DNA from: Holophagales bacterium | GTDB taxonomy: Bacteria > Acidobacteriota > Thermoanaerobaculia > Multivoradales > Multivoraceae | NCBI GenBank assembly: GCA_009843505.1 | Contig: VYDI01000008.1 | Location: forward strand, 124,001 to 188,000 | Direction of reading: 5' to 3' | Length of the DNA: 64,000 nt | Shown here: piece after piece, positions 46,833 through 56,258 of the stretch | How positions within the stretch are numbered: position 1 is the first letter of the stretch | Layout: the number at the start of each line of letters is the position of its first letter | Program-made: the position numbers and the translations under genes | The notes under the pieces: generated by a model | Told to the model about the DNA's origin: nothing | What the model saw: the letters and a program-made list of their open reading frames with translations, nothing else | The model's database searches: none

Positions 46833-49202
46833 TTACCAGTTGAAGTCGATGCCGACGCCGGCCGACCGTGGCCGACCGAAGATGCCGTAGGCGCCCGGCA
46901 GTCCGAACGGCGCGCCGTTGTACAGCTGGCGTTCGTACTGGTGGTCGAGCAGGTTCTTGCCCCAGGCGTAGAGCGCCCAGCCGCCGCGCCGGTAGCCGAC
47001 CCGGCCGTCGAGCAGCGTCCGGGTCTTCAGCCGCGTGATCTCCGGCGCCGCCAGTTCGCTGTAGGCGTCGTCGGCGTAGCTCAGCGTTCCGCCGGCGAAC
47101 CAGCCCGCCGGCGAGCGCCAGTTCATACCCGCGGAGGCGCTCCACGAGGGCGCCTGCGGCAACGCCCTGCCGGCGTAGTCCACGCCGTCGAGGACGAAGT
47201 GGACGAACTCGGAATCCGAGATGCCGAGCGACCCGAACAGGCTCAGCGCGTTGCTGACGAAGACCTCGGTCTCGACCTCGAGGCCCTGAAGAAGCGACTC
47301 GCCGGCGTTCGCGACCAATGAGTCGAATTGAGGGAAACCCCCCGGAGGCGTGTACGGGATCTGTTGATCGGTCCAGTCGATCCGGTAGAGGTTCGCGTTG
47401 AGGATCATGCGGCCGTTGGCGGTGCGGTGTCTCAGGAACAACTCGAAGTTGTCCGTGAACTCTTCGTCGAACGGCTCCGCCAGCCCGAGCAAGAGCCCGA
47501 AGGCGAACCCGCCGGCCTTGAAGCCGCGTGCGTACGACGCGCCCAGCGAGGTGTTCTGGGCCACGTCGAAGGTCACCGAGGCGGACGGGAGCACCTGTTC
47601 GAAGTCCGTCTCGGCGTCCAGCTCGGTGATGAAGCCGTTGTTGTCCGCGAAGTTGACGTTGGCCCTGGAGTCCCGGCTGAGCCGGACGCCCCCGGTCAGG
47701 TGCACCCGATCGGTCGCATCCCACTCGACCCTTCCGAAGAAGTCGGTCTGCTCGACATCCTCGGTCAATCTGGTGGTCCGGTTGAAGGGAACGATGTTGC
47801 CCAGCCCGTCGGGGAAGAAGCCGGCGCCTGTGAAGCCGTAGCCGAAGTCGGACCGCGAGTGGAAGGCGCCGAGCAGCAGGTTCACGCCGGCGCCGCGGTA
47901 CGAGGCGCGGATCTCCTGGCTCGCGACGTCGTCCTGGCTCCACGCGTCGACGTTGAGGATGTCCCAGGGCGTGAAGTCGGCGTCGAAGAGCTGCAGGCCG
48001 TCGAACTCGCTCGCGCCGACGACGGCATCGAGGGCCCAGCGCTCGCCGAGGTCGATGTGCGCCTCCAGGTTCAGGAGGTCGATCTTGGAAGGATACGCGT
48101 CCTCGCGGTTCCAGACCTGCTGCCGATCCTCCATCGTGATCCCCCGCGCCGGGTCTTCCATGTGGTAGCCCCAGGGGATCGAGTCCGAGTCGCTGCGGAG
48201 CCAGGTGAGGTCGAACCGGAGGCTCTCGTCGGCCCGCGGTCTCAAGGCCAGCAGAACGCGGGTCGTCTCGACGTCCGTGCGGTGCCGGTCGTCGGTGTCG
48301 TTCACGATGTTCGAGACCGCTCCGCGGATGTAGCGGTCCTCGTGGACGACGCGCGCGGAGAGAATCCCGTCGACGAGCTCGACGTTCTGCATCAACTGAA
48401 TCCGCTCCGTATCGAGACTGCCGCCCTCGACCCGGACGCGCCCGTCGTAGCCGTCGAACGCGGGCCGGTTGTAGTTGATGAGGACCGACCCGATCAGGGA
48501 GTTCGGCCCCTGCAGGGTCGACTGGGGCCCGCGAAGGATCTCCACCGACTCGGCGTCGAACAGCGACGGGTTCAGATGGTCGCTCGTGCGCGGTGCGAGC
48601 GCCAGTTGATTGACGAGGACGGACGCCAGTGCGGTGCCGTTGGAGTGGTCGGACTCCAGGCCGCTGTTGTTCACCCCGCGGATGGCGTAGCCGCCCTGCT
48701 CGGCGGCGCCGACGTAGACGTTCGCGGCCCGGTGGAAGGCGTCCTCGACGTTGATGATCGCGTCGGAGTCGATGCGGTCGGCGCCCAGATGGGCGACGCT
48801 GACGCCGAACTCCTGCCTGCCCGTGCCCAGCTTGCTGCCGACGACCGTGACCTCCTGGATGAGACTCTCGATCTGCAGGCGGACGTCCAGGTTCGCGCCG
48901 TCGACGCTGGAGACCGACACGCCGTCCCGGTTCAGGGTGTCGAAGCCGCTGAGGCTGAAGGAGACCGAGTACTCCCCGTCGGGCAGACCGCCGATGACGA
49001 AGCGCCCTTCGGCGTCCGTTCTGGCGGAACGGCGGCTGTCGGCTAGGGCCGGGCTCTCTGCCTCCACGGTCACGCCCGGCAGGGCGGCGCCGGTCTGGTC
49101 GGTCACGGTGCCCGAGACGTCGCCGTCCCGCGCAAGCGCGGGGAGCGGCAGGAGAAGGAGGAGGGCGAGCAGAAGAGAGTTCCTGGTGCGAAGAAAGTGC
49201 AT
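46833..49202 (-). CDS. TonB-dependent receptor
   Basis: A 789-residue outer-membrane receptor starting MHFLRTRNSLLLALLLLLPL, with a signal peptide ending ALA-RD. Residues about 28-110 are a carboxypeptidase-regulatory-like (CNA-B/CarboxypepD) domain. A plug follows (about 115-235, with AIRGVNNSGLESD and EILRGPQSTLQGPNS), then a 22-strand-type barrel ending in the aromatic residue W (VGIDFNW). It imports a ligand across the outer membrane using TonB energy. The ligand is unknown; a siderophore, copper complex or peptide are possible. Confidence 0.93.
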   Translation of the reverse strand: MHFLRTRNSLLLALLLLLPLPALARDGDVSGTVTDQTGAALPGVTVEAESPALADSRRSARTDAEGRFVIGGLPDGEYSVSFSLSGFDTLNRDGVSVSSVDGANLDVRLQIESLIQEVTVVGSKLGTGRQEFGVSVAHLGADRIDSDAIINVEDAFHRAANVYVGAAEQGGYAIRGVNNSGLESDHSNGTALASVLVNQLALAPRTSDHLNPSLFDAESVEILRGPQSTLQGPNSLIGSVLINYNRPAFDGYDGRVRVEGGSLDTERIQLMQNVELVDGILSARVVHEDRYIRGAVSNIVNDTDDRHRTDVETTRVLLALRPRADESLRFDLTWLRSDSDSIPWGYHMEDPARGITMEDRQQVWNREDAYPSKIDLLNLEAHIDLGERWALDAVVGASEFDGLQLFDADFTPWDILNVDAWSQDDVASQEIRASYRGAGVNLLLGAFHSRSDFGYGFTGAGFFPDGLGNIVPFNRTTRLTEDVEQTDFFGRVEWDATDRVHLTGGVRLSRDSRANVNFADNNGFITELDAETDFEQVLPSASVTFDVAQNTSLGASYARGFKAGGFAFGLLLGLAEPFDEEFTDNFELFLRHRTANGRMILNANLYRIDWTDQQIPYTPPGGFPQFDSLVANAGESLLQGLEVETEVFVSNALSLFGSLGISDSEFVHFVLDGVDYAGRALPQAPSWSASAGMNWRSPAGWFAGGTLSYADDAYSELAAPEITRLKTRTLLDGRVGYRRGGWALYAWGKNLLDHQYERQLYNGAPFGLPGAYGIFGRPRSAGVGIDFNW

Positions 49203-49456
49203 GACGAAGAAGATCCTGTGGTCGTCGATTGAGTCGATGGGTGGCGGTCGGTTTGGCCGTGGCGTCGGAGTGGCCTCGAGAAGGCACCGAGCCAACGGCG
49301 GTGCGGCCCCCGGCGGCGCTGCAAGGTCAGCCGTACTGGCGGCGGCCGTCAGGCCTCCGCTTCCCCTGGCGGGAGGGGACTCTTGCTCTTTGGCCTCCGA
49401 CGATGCCGACGCTGCTCGCGATGCGAGAAGGGCCGGACGCTGAGTCCGGTGTCGAC

Positions 49457-49834
49457 TCAGCCCGTAGGCGGTCCGCGGGCCGTTCGCGGCCGACGCTCGT
49501 CGCTCTCGAGTCCGCCTTCGCTCTCCGGCCTGGGCGCGGCCGACGGAAGGTCCAGGGGCTTCGCGCCCGGGACTGTTCCGTTTTGGGTGGTCGTGGCGCG
49601 GCCGAGCTGGCAGGCGATGCAGGAGTGGTCGTGGAGCGCCGCGGCGGTGCTGACGGTGGCGTGGCTCGGGGCTGCCGTGGCCTCGGCGTCGTGATCGACC
49701 GTGCAGTGGGTGGCGTTCGTTTCGACCACGTCGTGACCGTGATTGCTCGCGTCCCAGGCACCCGTGAGCAGGGTGGCGCACGTCAGCGCGAGGGCGTTGA
49801 CGATGGCGAGTGGCGAGCCGGTCCGGTTCAGCAT
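49457..49834 (-). CDS. Cys/His-rich periplasmic protein (DUF2946-like)
   Basis: A 125-residue protein with a signal peptide (residues 1 to about 26) and a mature part rich in His (ASNHGHDVVETNATHC, AAALHDHSCIACQLG). The HDHSCIACQ segment, with a CxxC pair flanked by His, resembles the small DUF2946-type proteins near copper-related TonB receptors. The last 45 residues are Pro/Arg-rich and disordered. It is about 254 bases upstream of the receptor gene on the same strand; that gap holds no other gene that I can see. Confidence 0.6.
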   Translation of the reverse strand: MLNRTGSPLAIVNALALTCATLLTGAWDASNHGHDVVETNATHCTVDHDAEATAAPSHATVSTAAALHDHSCIACQLGRATTTQNGTVPGAKPLDLPSAAPRPESEGGLESDERRPRTARGPPTG

Positions 49835-49886
49835 CGGCTGCGGAGGGTAGCAGAGGCCGGTGCGGCGCTATGCTCCCCGCGAGTCG

Positions 49887-51101
49887 ATGGGGGAGTCGCG
49901 GCAGTTGCGAGTGGGGATCGTCGGCGCCGGGTTCCTTGCCGAAACCAGGGCGCGCTGCTGGAAGCAGGTCGTCTCGGCCAGCGTCGCCGGCGTCGTCTCG
50001 CGGCGCCGCGAGCACGCCGAGTACTACGCCCGACGCTTCGACGTCCCTGCCGTGTTCGACGACCTCGACGCCATGCTCGCGGATCCTCTGATCGACGTCG
50101 TCGATCTCTGCGTCCCGAACAGCCTGCACCGCGAGATGACCGCGGCCGCGGCTGCGGCCGGCAAGCACGTCATCTGCACCAAGCCCCTGACCGCCTACAC
50201 CGGCCAGGACCTGCCGGAGGACGCGAGCGACGCCGACGTTGCCGGTCGCGACCGTCGTGAGATGATGCGAGTCGCCGAAGCGGATGCGCGGGCGATGGTC
50301 GAGGCGGCAAAGCGGGCCGGCGTACAGCTTCTCTACGGCGAGAACTGGATCTACGCTCCGGCCTTCCGTCGGGCGCTCGGGCTTCTGGAGAAGGCTGACG
50401 CGGTCCTGCTCGAGATGCGGGGCGGCGAGTGCCACAGCGGCTCTCACTCTCCCTACTCGCGGGTCTGGCGGCACACGGGCGGCGGCGCCCTGATCCGTCT
50501 CGCTGCGCATCCGCTCGGCGCCATGCTTCACCTGAAGCGGGTGGAAGGACTGCGGCGGTCGGGCAAGCCCGTACGACCCGCCTGGGTCAGCGCGGAGACC
50601 GCCGATCTGAGCGCGGTCGCCGGAATCGCCGCGGACGAACTCCGCATAGCGGGCGGTTGGGGTGAGGTCGAGAACTGGGGCTGCGCCGTGATCGGCTTCG
50701 ACGACGGCTCGCGAGCGGTCGCCTGGGGCGGAGACCACGTCCTCGGCGGAATGGAAAGCGGCCTCGATCTGTTTGCGAGCAACTGTCGGCTGCGGCTCAG
50801 CCTGAGCCCGAACGACATGCTCCGCGCATACACGCCCAACGGGAGTGTCTTCGATGACGCCTACATCATGGAGAAGATCGACTCCGGCGCCGGCTGGACG
50901 ACACCGATGCCGGACGAGGACTGGACGTCGGGTCAACTCGGCATGTGCCAGGCCTTTGCCGCCAACCTGCTGGATGGGGAGACCGCGGAGTCGGACGGCG
51001 AACTGGGCCTGGAGGTCGTGCGGGTGCTGTACGCAGCCTATGTGGCGTCGGCCGAAGGACGACGGTTCGACCTGGAGGAACTTGAGGAGAAGATGAAATG
51101 A
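49887..51101 (+). CDS. Gfo/Idh/MocA family oxidoreductase
   Basis: 404 residues from the ATG at 49887. The NAD(P)-binding Rossmann start is RVGIVGAGFLAETRAR, followed by VDLCVPNSLHREM and the EKP-like CTKPLTAYTG. The catalytic H is in LIRLAAHPLGAM. Between them is an acidic, Arg/Asp-rich insertion (QDLPEDASDADVAGRDRRE). Substrate unknown, probably a sugar or inositol derivative. It overlaps the beta-barrel gene by four bases, an odd pairing. Confidence 0.88.
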   Translation: MGESRQLRVGIVGAGFLAETRARCWKQVVSASVAGVVSRRREHAEYYARRFDVPAVFDDLDAMLADPLIDVVDLCVPNSLHREMTAAAAAAGKHVICTKPLTAYTGQDLPEDASDADVAGRDRREMMRVAEADARAMVEAAKRAGVQLLYGENWIYAPAFRRALGLLEKADAVLLEMRGGECHSGSHSPYSRVWRHTGGGALIRLAAHPLGAMLHLKRVEGLRRSGKPVRPAWVSAETADLSAVAGIAADELRIAGGWGEVENWGCAVIGFDDGSRAVAWGGDHVLGGMESGLDLFASNCRLRLSLSPNDMLRAYTPNGSVFDDAYIMEKIDSGAGWTTPMPDEDWTSGQLGMCQAFAANLLDGETAESDGELGLEVVRVLYAAYVASAEGRRFDLEELEEKMK

Positions 51102-52006
51102 GACCGCATACGTTTCGTTTGTTCGGCTTGCCGACGACGTTGGCGCTGCTGGCCGCCGTACCGCTAGCCGCGCAGAACGGGCCGTACATCGGCCTGGAGC
51201 TGGGCATCGGAAACGGCGCCTCGATGGCGATCGACGGTACCGACAACGACGTCGCGACCACGTGCGACGGCTGGCTCGTGCCGATCGACGGTACGAACGC
51301 GGGCTGCGATCCGCCGCCTTCGGCATGGTCCTCGGACATTGGCGGCAACGGCTCCGGGATGATGGGCGGCCTCGCGGTCGGCTATCGCTTCGGCAACATC
51401 CGCGCCGAACTCGAGTACACCCACTCGGCGCTCTCCTACGACGCGACCGCCGATCTGGCGGCGACCGACGACGTGACGGTGGACAAGGCGCAGCAGGAAC
51501 TCGAGATCGCGGAGACCAGGATCGAAACCGTGCAGTACGAGAGCTTCTTCGCCAATGCCTACTGGGACTTCGCTCCGGGTGCGAGAGTCTCACCGTATGT
51601 GGGCCTGGGCCTCGGCACGGCGGATGCTTCGATCGACTACTTCAACCGGTGGAAGCGCAACAGCAATCCTGACGCGATCACCACGTTCGCCGGCCATCCG
51701 GAGGAGGAGAGCCTGCGGCGGATCGTCGCGGGGACAACGACCATCGCGAACACCAAGCTCCAGGACAGCGTGTCCGCCTACCAGGTGCTGGCGGGAGTCG
51801 ACTTCTCGGTGAGCGAGTCGGTGACGCTCGGCATCAAGGCGCGCCTGGTCGAGTACGGCGACTTCGAGACCGGCCGACTGCCCTGGGACCAGCTTCGGAG
51901 CCACCACTCGAGCCGCGGCCCCGGCGGAGCCGACGTCACTTACGTGATGTCGAGCGATGACTTGAGCATGTGGGGTGTCAGCTTCGGGATGAAGTACAGC
52001 TTCTAG
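51098..52006 (+). CDS. Outer-membrane beta-barrel protein
   Basis: 302 residues with a signal peptide ending PLAAQ. The mature protein opens GPYIGLELGIGNG and contains alternating aromatic strands such as GGLAVGYRFGNIRAELEYTHS, VSPYVGLGLGTADA and SVTLGIKARLVEYGDF (each partly conserved), ending in WGVSFGMKYSF with a terminal Phe for barrel insertion. It fits the OmpA-like/P44-Msp2 porin group. Two cysteines in the first outer loop (TTCDGW, AGCDPP) could form a disulfide. The ATG overlaps the stop of the oxidoreductase gene. Confidence 0.82.
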   Translation: MRPHTFRLFGLPTTLALLAAVPLAAQNGPYIGLELGIGNGASMAIDGTDNDVATTCDGWLVPIDGTNAGCDPPPSAWSSDIGGNGSGMMGGLAVGYRFGNIRAELEYTHSALSYDATADLAATDDVTVDKAQQELEIAETRIETVQYESFFANAYWDFAPGARVSPYVGLGLGTADASIDYFNRWKRNSNPDAITTFAGHPEEESLRRIVAGTTTIANTKLQDSVSAYQVLAGVDFSVSESVTLGIKARLVEYGDFETGRLPWDQLRSHHSSRGPGGADVTYVMSSDDLSMWGVSFGMKYSF

Positions 52007-52030
52007 GAAACTGCGCCGCGGAACGGGACG

Positions 52031-52060
52031 TTGACCAGAAGCGAACCGCCGGACTAGGTT
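52031..52060 (+). promoter_or_regulatory. Candidate promoter for the hopanoid cluster
   Basis: TTGACC at 52031-52036 and TAGGTT at 52055-52060 are 18 bases apart, a possible sigma-70 promoter in the short gap before the cyclase. Initiation about 7 bases later would fall almost on the TTG start at 52068, giving a leaderless transcript, or would leave a 136-base leader if the ATG at 52203 is used. Confidence 0.35.
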
Positions 52061-52067
52061 ACGCAGC

Positions 52068-54149
52068 TTGGCCAGCCTGACCAGAGGACTCCACGAGCGC
52101 CCGGAGTCGTCTCCGACTCCGCCGCCAGCATCGGATCGAGCTCGAACCGCTCAGCGCCGGGCAGGAACTCCTCGCCCTCGGCCAGCCAGGGTCATCGACC
52201 TGATGATCGACGCGGCTGTCCGCAATCTGCTGGGCCAGCGCCGGGATGACGGTCACTGGTGCGCGGAGCTCGAGGGCGACACGATTCTGGAGTCGGAGTA
52301 CGTTCTGCTGCTTCACTTCCTGGGCCGCGGCGACGACCCGCGCGTCGCGGCGTGCTGCGAGCGGTTGCGCGGCCAGCAGCAGCAGGACGGCGGCTGGGCG
52401 ATCTACCCGGACGGCCCGACGGACCCGAGCGTCTCGGTCAAGGCCTACCTGTGCCTGAAACTTGCCGGCGACGATCCACAATCGCCACGGATGGCCGATG
52501 CGCGCCGGGCGATCCTGCGGGCGGGCGGATTGCGCGCGTGCAACTCGTACACGAGGCTCTACCTGTCGATCTTCGGGCTGTGGACCTGGCGGCGGTCGCC
52601 CGCGGTGCCTCCGGAACTCATCCTGTTGCCGCGCTGGTTCTACTTCAACCTTCACGAGATGTCCTCCTGGACCCGGACGATCGTGGTGCCGCTGTCGGTG
52701 ATCTGGGCCCTCAAGCCGAGCGTGCCGCTCGATGTGACGCTCGACGAACTTCAGGGGGATTCCAGGCCCGGACGCAAACGGGCGACCCTCTACGAATCGT
52801 TCTGGTCCTTCGTGTTTGCGGGCGTCAACGGACTGATCAAGCTGGTGGAGGTCATCGGTCCGGTGCCCGGGTGGCGGCGCCCCGCCCTGAAGAAGGCGGA
52901 GGAGTGGCTGATTGCCCACGTCGAGGGCTCCGACGGTCTGGGTGCGATCTTCCCTGCCATGGTCAACGCGGTCATCGCGTTCCGCTGCCTTGGCTACGAG
53001 GAGAGTCATCCGCTGGTCCAGGGCCAACTGCGGGAACTCGAACGGTTCGAGATCGAGGAGGCCGGAGAGATGCGGCTCCAGCCTTGCCTGTCGCCGGTGT
53101 GGGACACGGCGCTGTCGGTGGGCGCCCTGCTCGCGGCGGACATGGACGGGAACGACGCGCCCATCCAGGAAGCGGTGGAGTGGTTGCTCGAGCGGGAGAT
53201 CACTGTTGCTGGCGACTGGCGGGAGAAGAGCCTCCAGGGCGCTTCGGGGGGTTGGTGTTTCGAGTACCGCAACGATCACTACCCCGATTGCGACGACACG
53301 GCGGAAGTCCTGCTGGTTCTGGCCGCGGTCCGGGACCGGGCCGGCGAGTTGGAAGCGCGGAAGCAGGCCGCGGCGGCGCGCGGGAAGCGCTGGCTCCTTG
53401 GTCTGCAGAACCCGGACGGAGGCTGGGCCTCCTTCGATCGCTGCTGCGACAAGGAGGTCCTGACCCTCATCCCCTTCGCCGACCACAATGCGATGATCGA
53501 TCCGAGCACCCCCGACATCACCGCCCGGGTGATCAGCGCCCTGCTGGCGCATGGACACGATCCGGGCGATGGACCGGTCCGACGCGCGACGGACTACCTG
53601 CTTCGCGAGCAGGAGAAGGATGGGAGCTGGCCGGGGCGCTGGGGCGCCAACGGCATCTACGGCACCTGGCTCGCCCTCTCGGCGCTGGCGCCGTTGGCGA
53701 CGCGGACCGGCGGCCGGCCCGAGGGACGCCTGAGCCGGGCGTGCCGGCTTGGGTGGCGCTGGCTACTCGCCGCGCAGAACGAGGACGGCGGTTGGGGCGA
53801 GTCGCTTCGCTCCTACGATGATCCCGGCTTCAGGGGCCGCGGGCGCAGCACGGCTTCGCAGACCGCCTGGGCGATGATGGGTCTGATCGCGTCGCTCGAA
53901 TCGCGGTTCTGGAGCGACGACGCGGCCCGGACGGTGACGGCGCTGGACCGCGCCGTGGCATTCCTGCAGGAGCGCCAGCGCGACGACGGTTCGTGGTACG
54001 ACCGCGACTGGACCGGCGTAGGCTTCCCCGGAGTCTTCTACCTCCGCTACCACGGCTACGCGCAGTACTTCCCGCTCGAGGCGTTGGCCGCTTACAGACG
54101 GCTGGCCGTGCCGGAGCCTGACGCGATGCCCGCGAACGGACCCTTCTGA
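52068..54149 (+). CDS. shc: Squalene-hopene cyclase
   Basis: 693 residues from a TTG start (an ATG at 52203 would remove the 45-residue Pro/Arg-rich front). It turns squalene into hopene/hopanol at the membrane. The protonating DCDDTA motif lies at 407-412. QW repeats are visible as QQQQDGGWAIY, LLGLQNPDGGWASF, QEKDGSWPGRWG and LLAAQNEDGGWGESL. Length and motifs match the family. First gene of a hopanoid cluster with hpnH, hpnA and hpnG-like genes. Confidence 0.95.
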   Translation: MASLTRGLHERPESSPTPPPASDRARTAQRRAGTPRPRPARVIDLMIDAAVRNLLGQRRDDGHWCAELEGDTILESEYVLLLHFLGRGDDPRVAACCERLRGQQQQDGGWAIYPDGPTDPSVSVKAYLCLKLAGDDPQSPRMADARRAILRAGGLRACNSYTRLYLSIFGLWTWRRSPAVPPELILLPRWFYFNLHEMSSWTRTIVVPLSVIWALKPSVPLDVTLDELQGDSRPGRKRATLYESFWSFVFAGVNGLIKLVEVIGPVPGWRRPALKKAEEWLIAHVEGSDGLGAIFPAMVNAVIAFRCLGYEESHPLVQGQLRELERFEIEEAGEMRLQPCLSPVWDTALSVGALLAADMDGNDAPIQEAVEWLLEREITVAGDWREKSLQGASGGWCFEYRNDHYPDCDDTAEVLLVLAAVRDRAGELEARKQAAAARGKRWLLGLQNPDGGWASFDRCCDKEVLTLIPFADHNAMIDPSTPDITARVISALLAHGHDPGDGPVRRATDYLLREQEKDGSWPGRWGANGIYGTWLALSALAPLATRTGGRPEGRLSRACRLGWRWLLAAQNEDGGWGESLRSYDDPGFRGRGRSTASQTAWAMMGLIASLESRFWSDDAARTVTALDRAVAFLQERQRDDGSWYDRDWTGVGFPGVFYLRYHGYAQYFPLEALAAYRRLAVPEPDAMPANGPF

Positions 54150-54171
54150 GAAAGGACCTGAGCTGAGACCC

Positions 54172-55173
54172 ATGCGAACACCGCTCCACATGGTGACCGA
54201 CAACCTGAGGCACCAGGCGAAGAACGCGCTCCTGGGCAGGCGCCGGTATCCGTTCGTCCTGATGTTGGAGCCGCTTTACACCTGCAACCTGGCCTGCCTG
54301 GGCTGCGCGGTGGAGAGGCACACGGGCAAGCTCAGGGACAGGCTGCCGGTTTCGGAGTGTCTCGACGCGGTGCGCGTGAGCGATGCTCCGGTCGTCTCGA
54401 TCTGCGGCGGCGAGCCGACGATCTACCCCGAACTCCCGGAGCTGATCTCCGGCATCATCTCCCGGCGGCGGCACATCTACCTCTGCACGAACGCCCTGCT
54501 CCTGGACACCAAGGTGTTCGATCGGGTGCCTCCGAACCGGCGGCTGACGCTGAACGTGCACCTCGACGGCATGCGCGAGACCCACGACTTCGTGTGCGCC
54601 CGCGACGGCGTCTTCGACAAGGCGATCGAGATGATCCGCGCGGCGAAGGAGCGCGGCTACCACGTCACGACGAACACGACCGTGTTCAAGGAGACGCGGA
54701 TCGACGAGGTCGAGGAGCTGTGTCGGTTCCTGCGCGACCTCGACATCGACGGCATGCTGATCTCACCCGGCTACCAGTACGAGTCGGTGGACCGCGACAT
54801 CTTTCTCACGCGTCAGGATACGGAGCGGAAGTTCCGGCGCATTCTCGAGATCGCGGACGACTACAAGCTGACCTCGACTCCCATGTTCCTCGAGTTCGCG
54901 GCCGGCCTGAGGGACTACTCCTGCTCGCCCTGGAGCACCGTCACGAGAACGCCGCTTGGCTGGAAGGGTCCCTGCTACCTGATCGGCAAGCGCCACTACG
55001 CGACCTACGAGGAGTTCTGGGAGGAGACGGACTGGGACTACTGGGAGTCGCGCGAGGATCCGCTGTGCACGAACTGCGCGATGCACTCGGGGTTCGAAGC
55101 ATCGGTCGTGCGCGAGGTCCGCAAGAGTCCGAAGGACGCGCTGCGCCTGGCCGCCTGGCACCTGTCGGGATGA
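54172..55173 (+). CDS. hpnH: Hopanoid biosynthesis radical SAM protein HpnH
   Basis: A 333-residue radical SAM enzyme with the CX3CX2C cluster at C38, C42 and C45 in TCNLACLGC. HpnH adds a 5-deoxyadenosyl group to diploptene, making adenosylhopane, the start of extended hopanoid side chains. ISICGGEPTIYPELPEL and NVHLDGMRETHD are typical family motifs. It follows the cyclase after 22 bases. Confidence 0.95.
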   Translation: MRTPLHMVTDNLRHQAKNALLGRRRYPFVLMLEPLYTCNLACLGCAVERHTGKLRDRLPVSECLDAVRVSDAPVVSICGGEPTIYPELPELISGIISRRRHIYLCTNALLLDTKVFDRVPPNRRLTLNVHLDGMRETHDFVCARDGVFDKAIEMIRAAKERGYHVTTNTTVFKETRIDEVEELCRFLRDLDIDGMLISPGYQYESVDRDIFLTRQDTERKFRRILEIADDYKLTSTPMFLEFAAGLRDYSCSPWSTVTRTPLGWKGPCYLIGKRHYATYEEFWEETDWDYWESREDPLCTNCAMHSGFEASVVREVRKSPKDALRLAAWHLSG

Positions 55174-55184
55174 TGGCCGCGGCG

Positions 55185-55228
55185 GCCCAGCCCCCGGGTC
55201 GGGCCCAGCCCCCGGGTCGGGCCCAGCC
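55185..55228. repeat. 18-base tandem repeat, 2.4 copies
   Basis: The unit GCCCAGCCCCCGGGTCGG is repeated twice exactly and then begins a third time (GCCCAGCC). It fills most of the 83-base gap between hpnH and hpnA. Function unknown; slippage or an mRNA structure are possible. Confidence 0.75.
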
Positions 55229-55256
55229 GCTGTGCCGGGCCGGCCGGCTCTGACGG

Positions 55257-56258
55257 GTGACGGTTCTCGTCACCGGCGGCACGGGGTTCGTTGGCGCGCA
55301 CGTCGTTCGGGCACTGCTCGCTCGTGGCGGCGACCCTGTGCGCTGCCTGGCGCGGTCGGGCGGAGACCGCTCGAACCTCGATGGCTGCGACGTGGAGATC
55401 GTCGAGGGGGACCTGCGGGATCCCGCGAGTCTCCGGGCAGCCTGCGCGGGCTGCCGCGAGGTCTACCACTGCGCCGCCGACTACCGGCTGTTCGTCCGCC
55501 GTCCTCGTGACATCTACGCCTCGAACGTCGACGGCACCCGTCACCTGCTGGCGGCGGCGGCCGAGGCGGGGGCGGAGCGCATCGTCTACACGAGTTCGGT
55601 GGGCGCGCTCGGGCTGGAGCCCGGCGGCCGCCCCGCGACCGAGACGACTCCCGTCAGCATCGCGGCGATGGTCGGGCACTACAAGCGCAGCAAGTACCTC
55701 GCCGAGCGCGCCACCGTCGAGGCGGCCGCGGCCGGCGTTCCGGTCGTCATCGTGAATCCGTCGACACCGGTCGGTGAGCTGGACGTCAAGCCGACGCCGA
55801 CGGGCCGGATCATCGTCGACTTCCTGTCCCGGCGCATGCCGGCGTACGTCGACACCGGGCTCAACCTGATCGATGTGCGCGATGTCGCCCAAGGCCACCT
55901 GCTGGCCGCGGAGCACGGCCGCGTCGGCGAGAAGTACATTCTCGGGCACCGCAACGTCACCCTGGTCGAGATGCTGGGGATGCTGGCCGACATCACGGGG
56001 CTCCAGGTGCCCCGTTTGCGGCTGCCGCACTGGCTGCCGGTCGGCGCCGCGGCCCTGGCGACCGGTTGGGCGCGGCTGGCCGGCGGCGAACCCCGCGTCC
56101 CGCTTGAGAGCGCGCGCATGGCGCGCCACAGGATGTTCTTCGATGCGGGCAAGGCAGTCAGGGAACTCGGCCTGGTTCAGAGCCCGATCCGGGAGGCGCT
56201 CGGGCGCGCGGTGCGGTGGTTCGAGGAGAACGGCTACGTGAACGGGCCGCGCCGGTGA
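55257..56258 (+). CDS. hpnA: Hopanoid-associated sugar epimerase HpnA
   Basis: A 333-residue extended short-chain dehydrogenase of the HpnA type. The NAD-binding motif GGTGFVG is at 7-13, and the catalytic YKRSK (Y142 to K146) follows TSS. Members reduce or modify the sugar-like part of hopanoid precursors; the exact step is debated. It starts with GTG and shares a four-base overlap with the next gene. Confidence 0.93.
   Translation: MTVLVTGGTGFVGAHVVRALLARGGDPVRCLARSGGDRSNLDGCDVEIVEGDLRDPASLRAACAGCREVYHCAADYRLFVRRPRDIYASNVDGTRHLLAAAAEAGAERIVYTSSVGALGLEPGGRPATETTPVSIAAMVGHYKRSKYLAERATVEAAAAGVPVVIVNPSTPVGELDVKPTPTGRIIVDFLSRRMPAYVDTGLNLIDVRDVAQGHLLAAEHGRVGEKYILGHRNVTLVEMLGMLADITGLQVPRLRLPHWLPVGAAALATGWARLAGGEPRVPLESARMARHRMFFDAGKAVRELGLVQSPIREALGRAVRWFEENGYVNGPRR

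Noticed and set aside
45898..49287. A very long minus-strand open frame running from 49287 through the ABC-permease gene
   Set aside because: The part upstream of the GTG at 45897 is Arg/Pro-rich, lies opposite or across the clear receptor and ATPase genes, and has no recognisable domains.
49203..51593. Minus-strand extension of the TonB receptor frame through the oxidoreductase gene
   Set aside because: The receptor signal peptide starts at 49202. The upstream frame is a GC-rich shadow of the plus-strand oxidoreductase.
55185..55228. Possible CRISPR array in the hpnH-hpnA gap
   Set aside because: The 18-base unit repeats directly without spacers and only 2.4 times.
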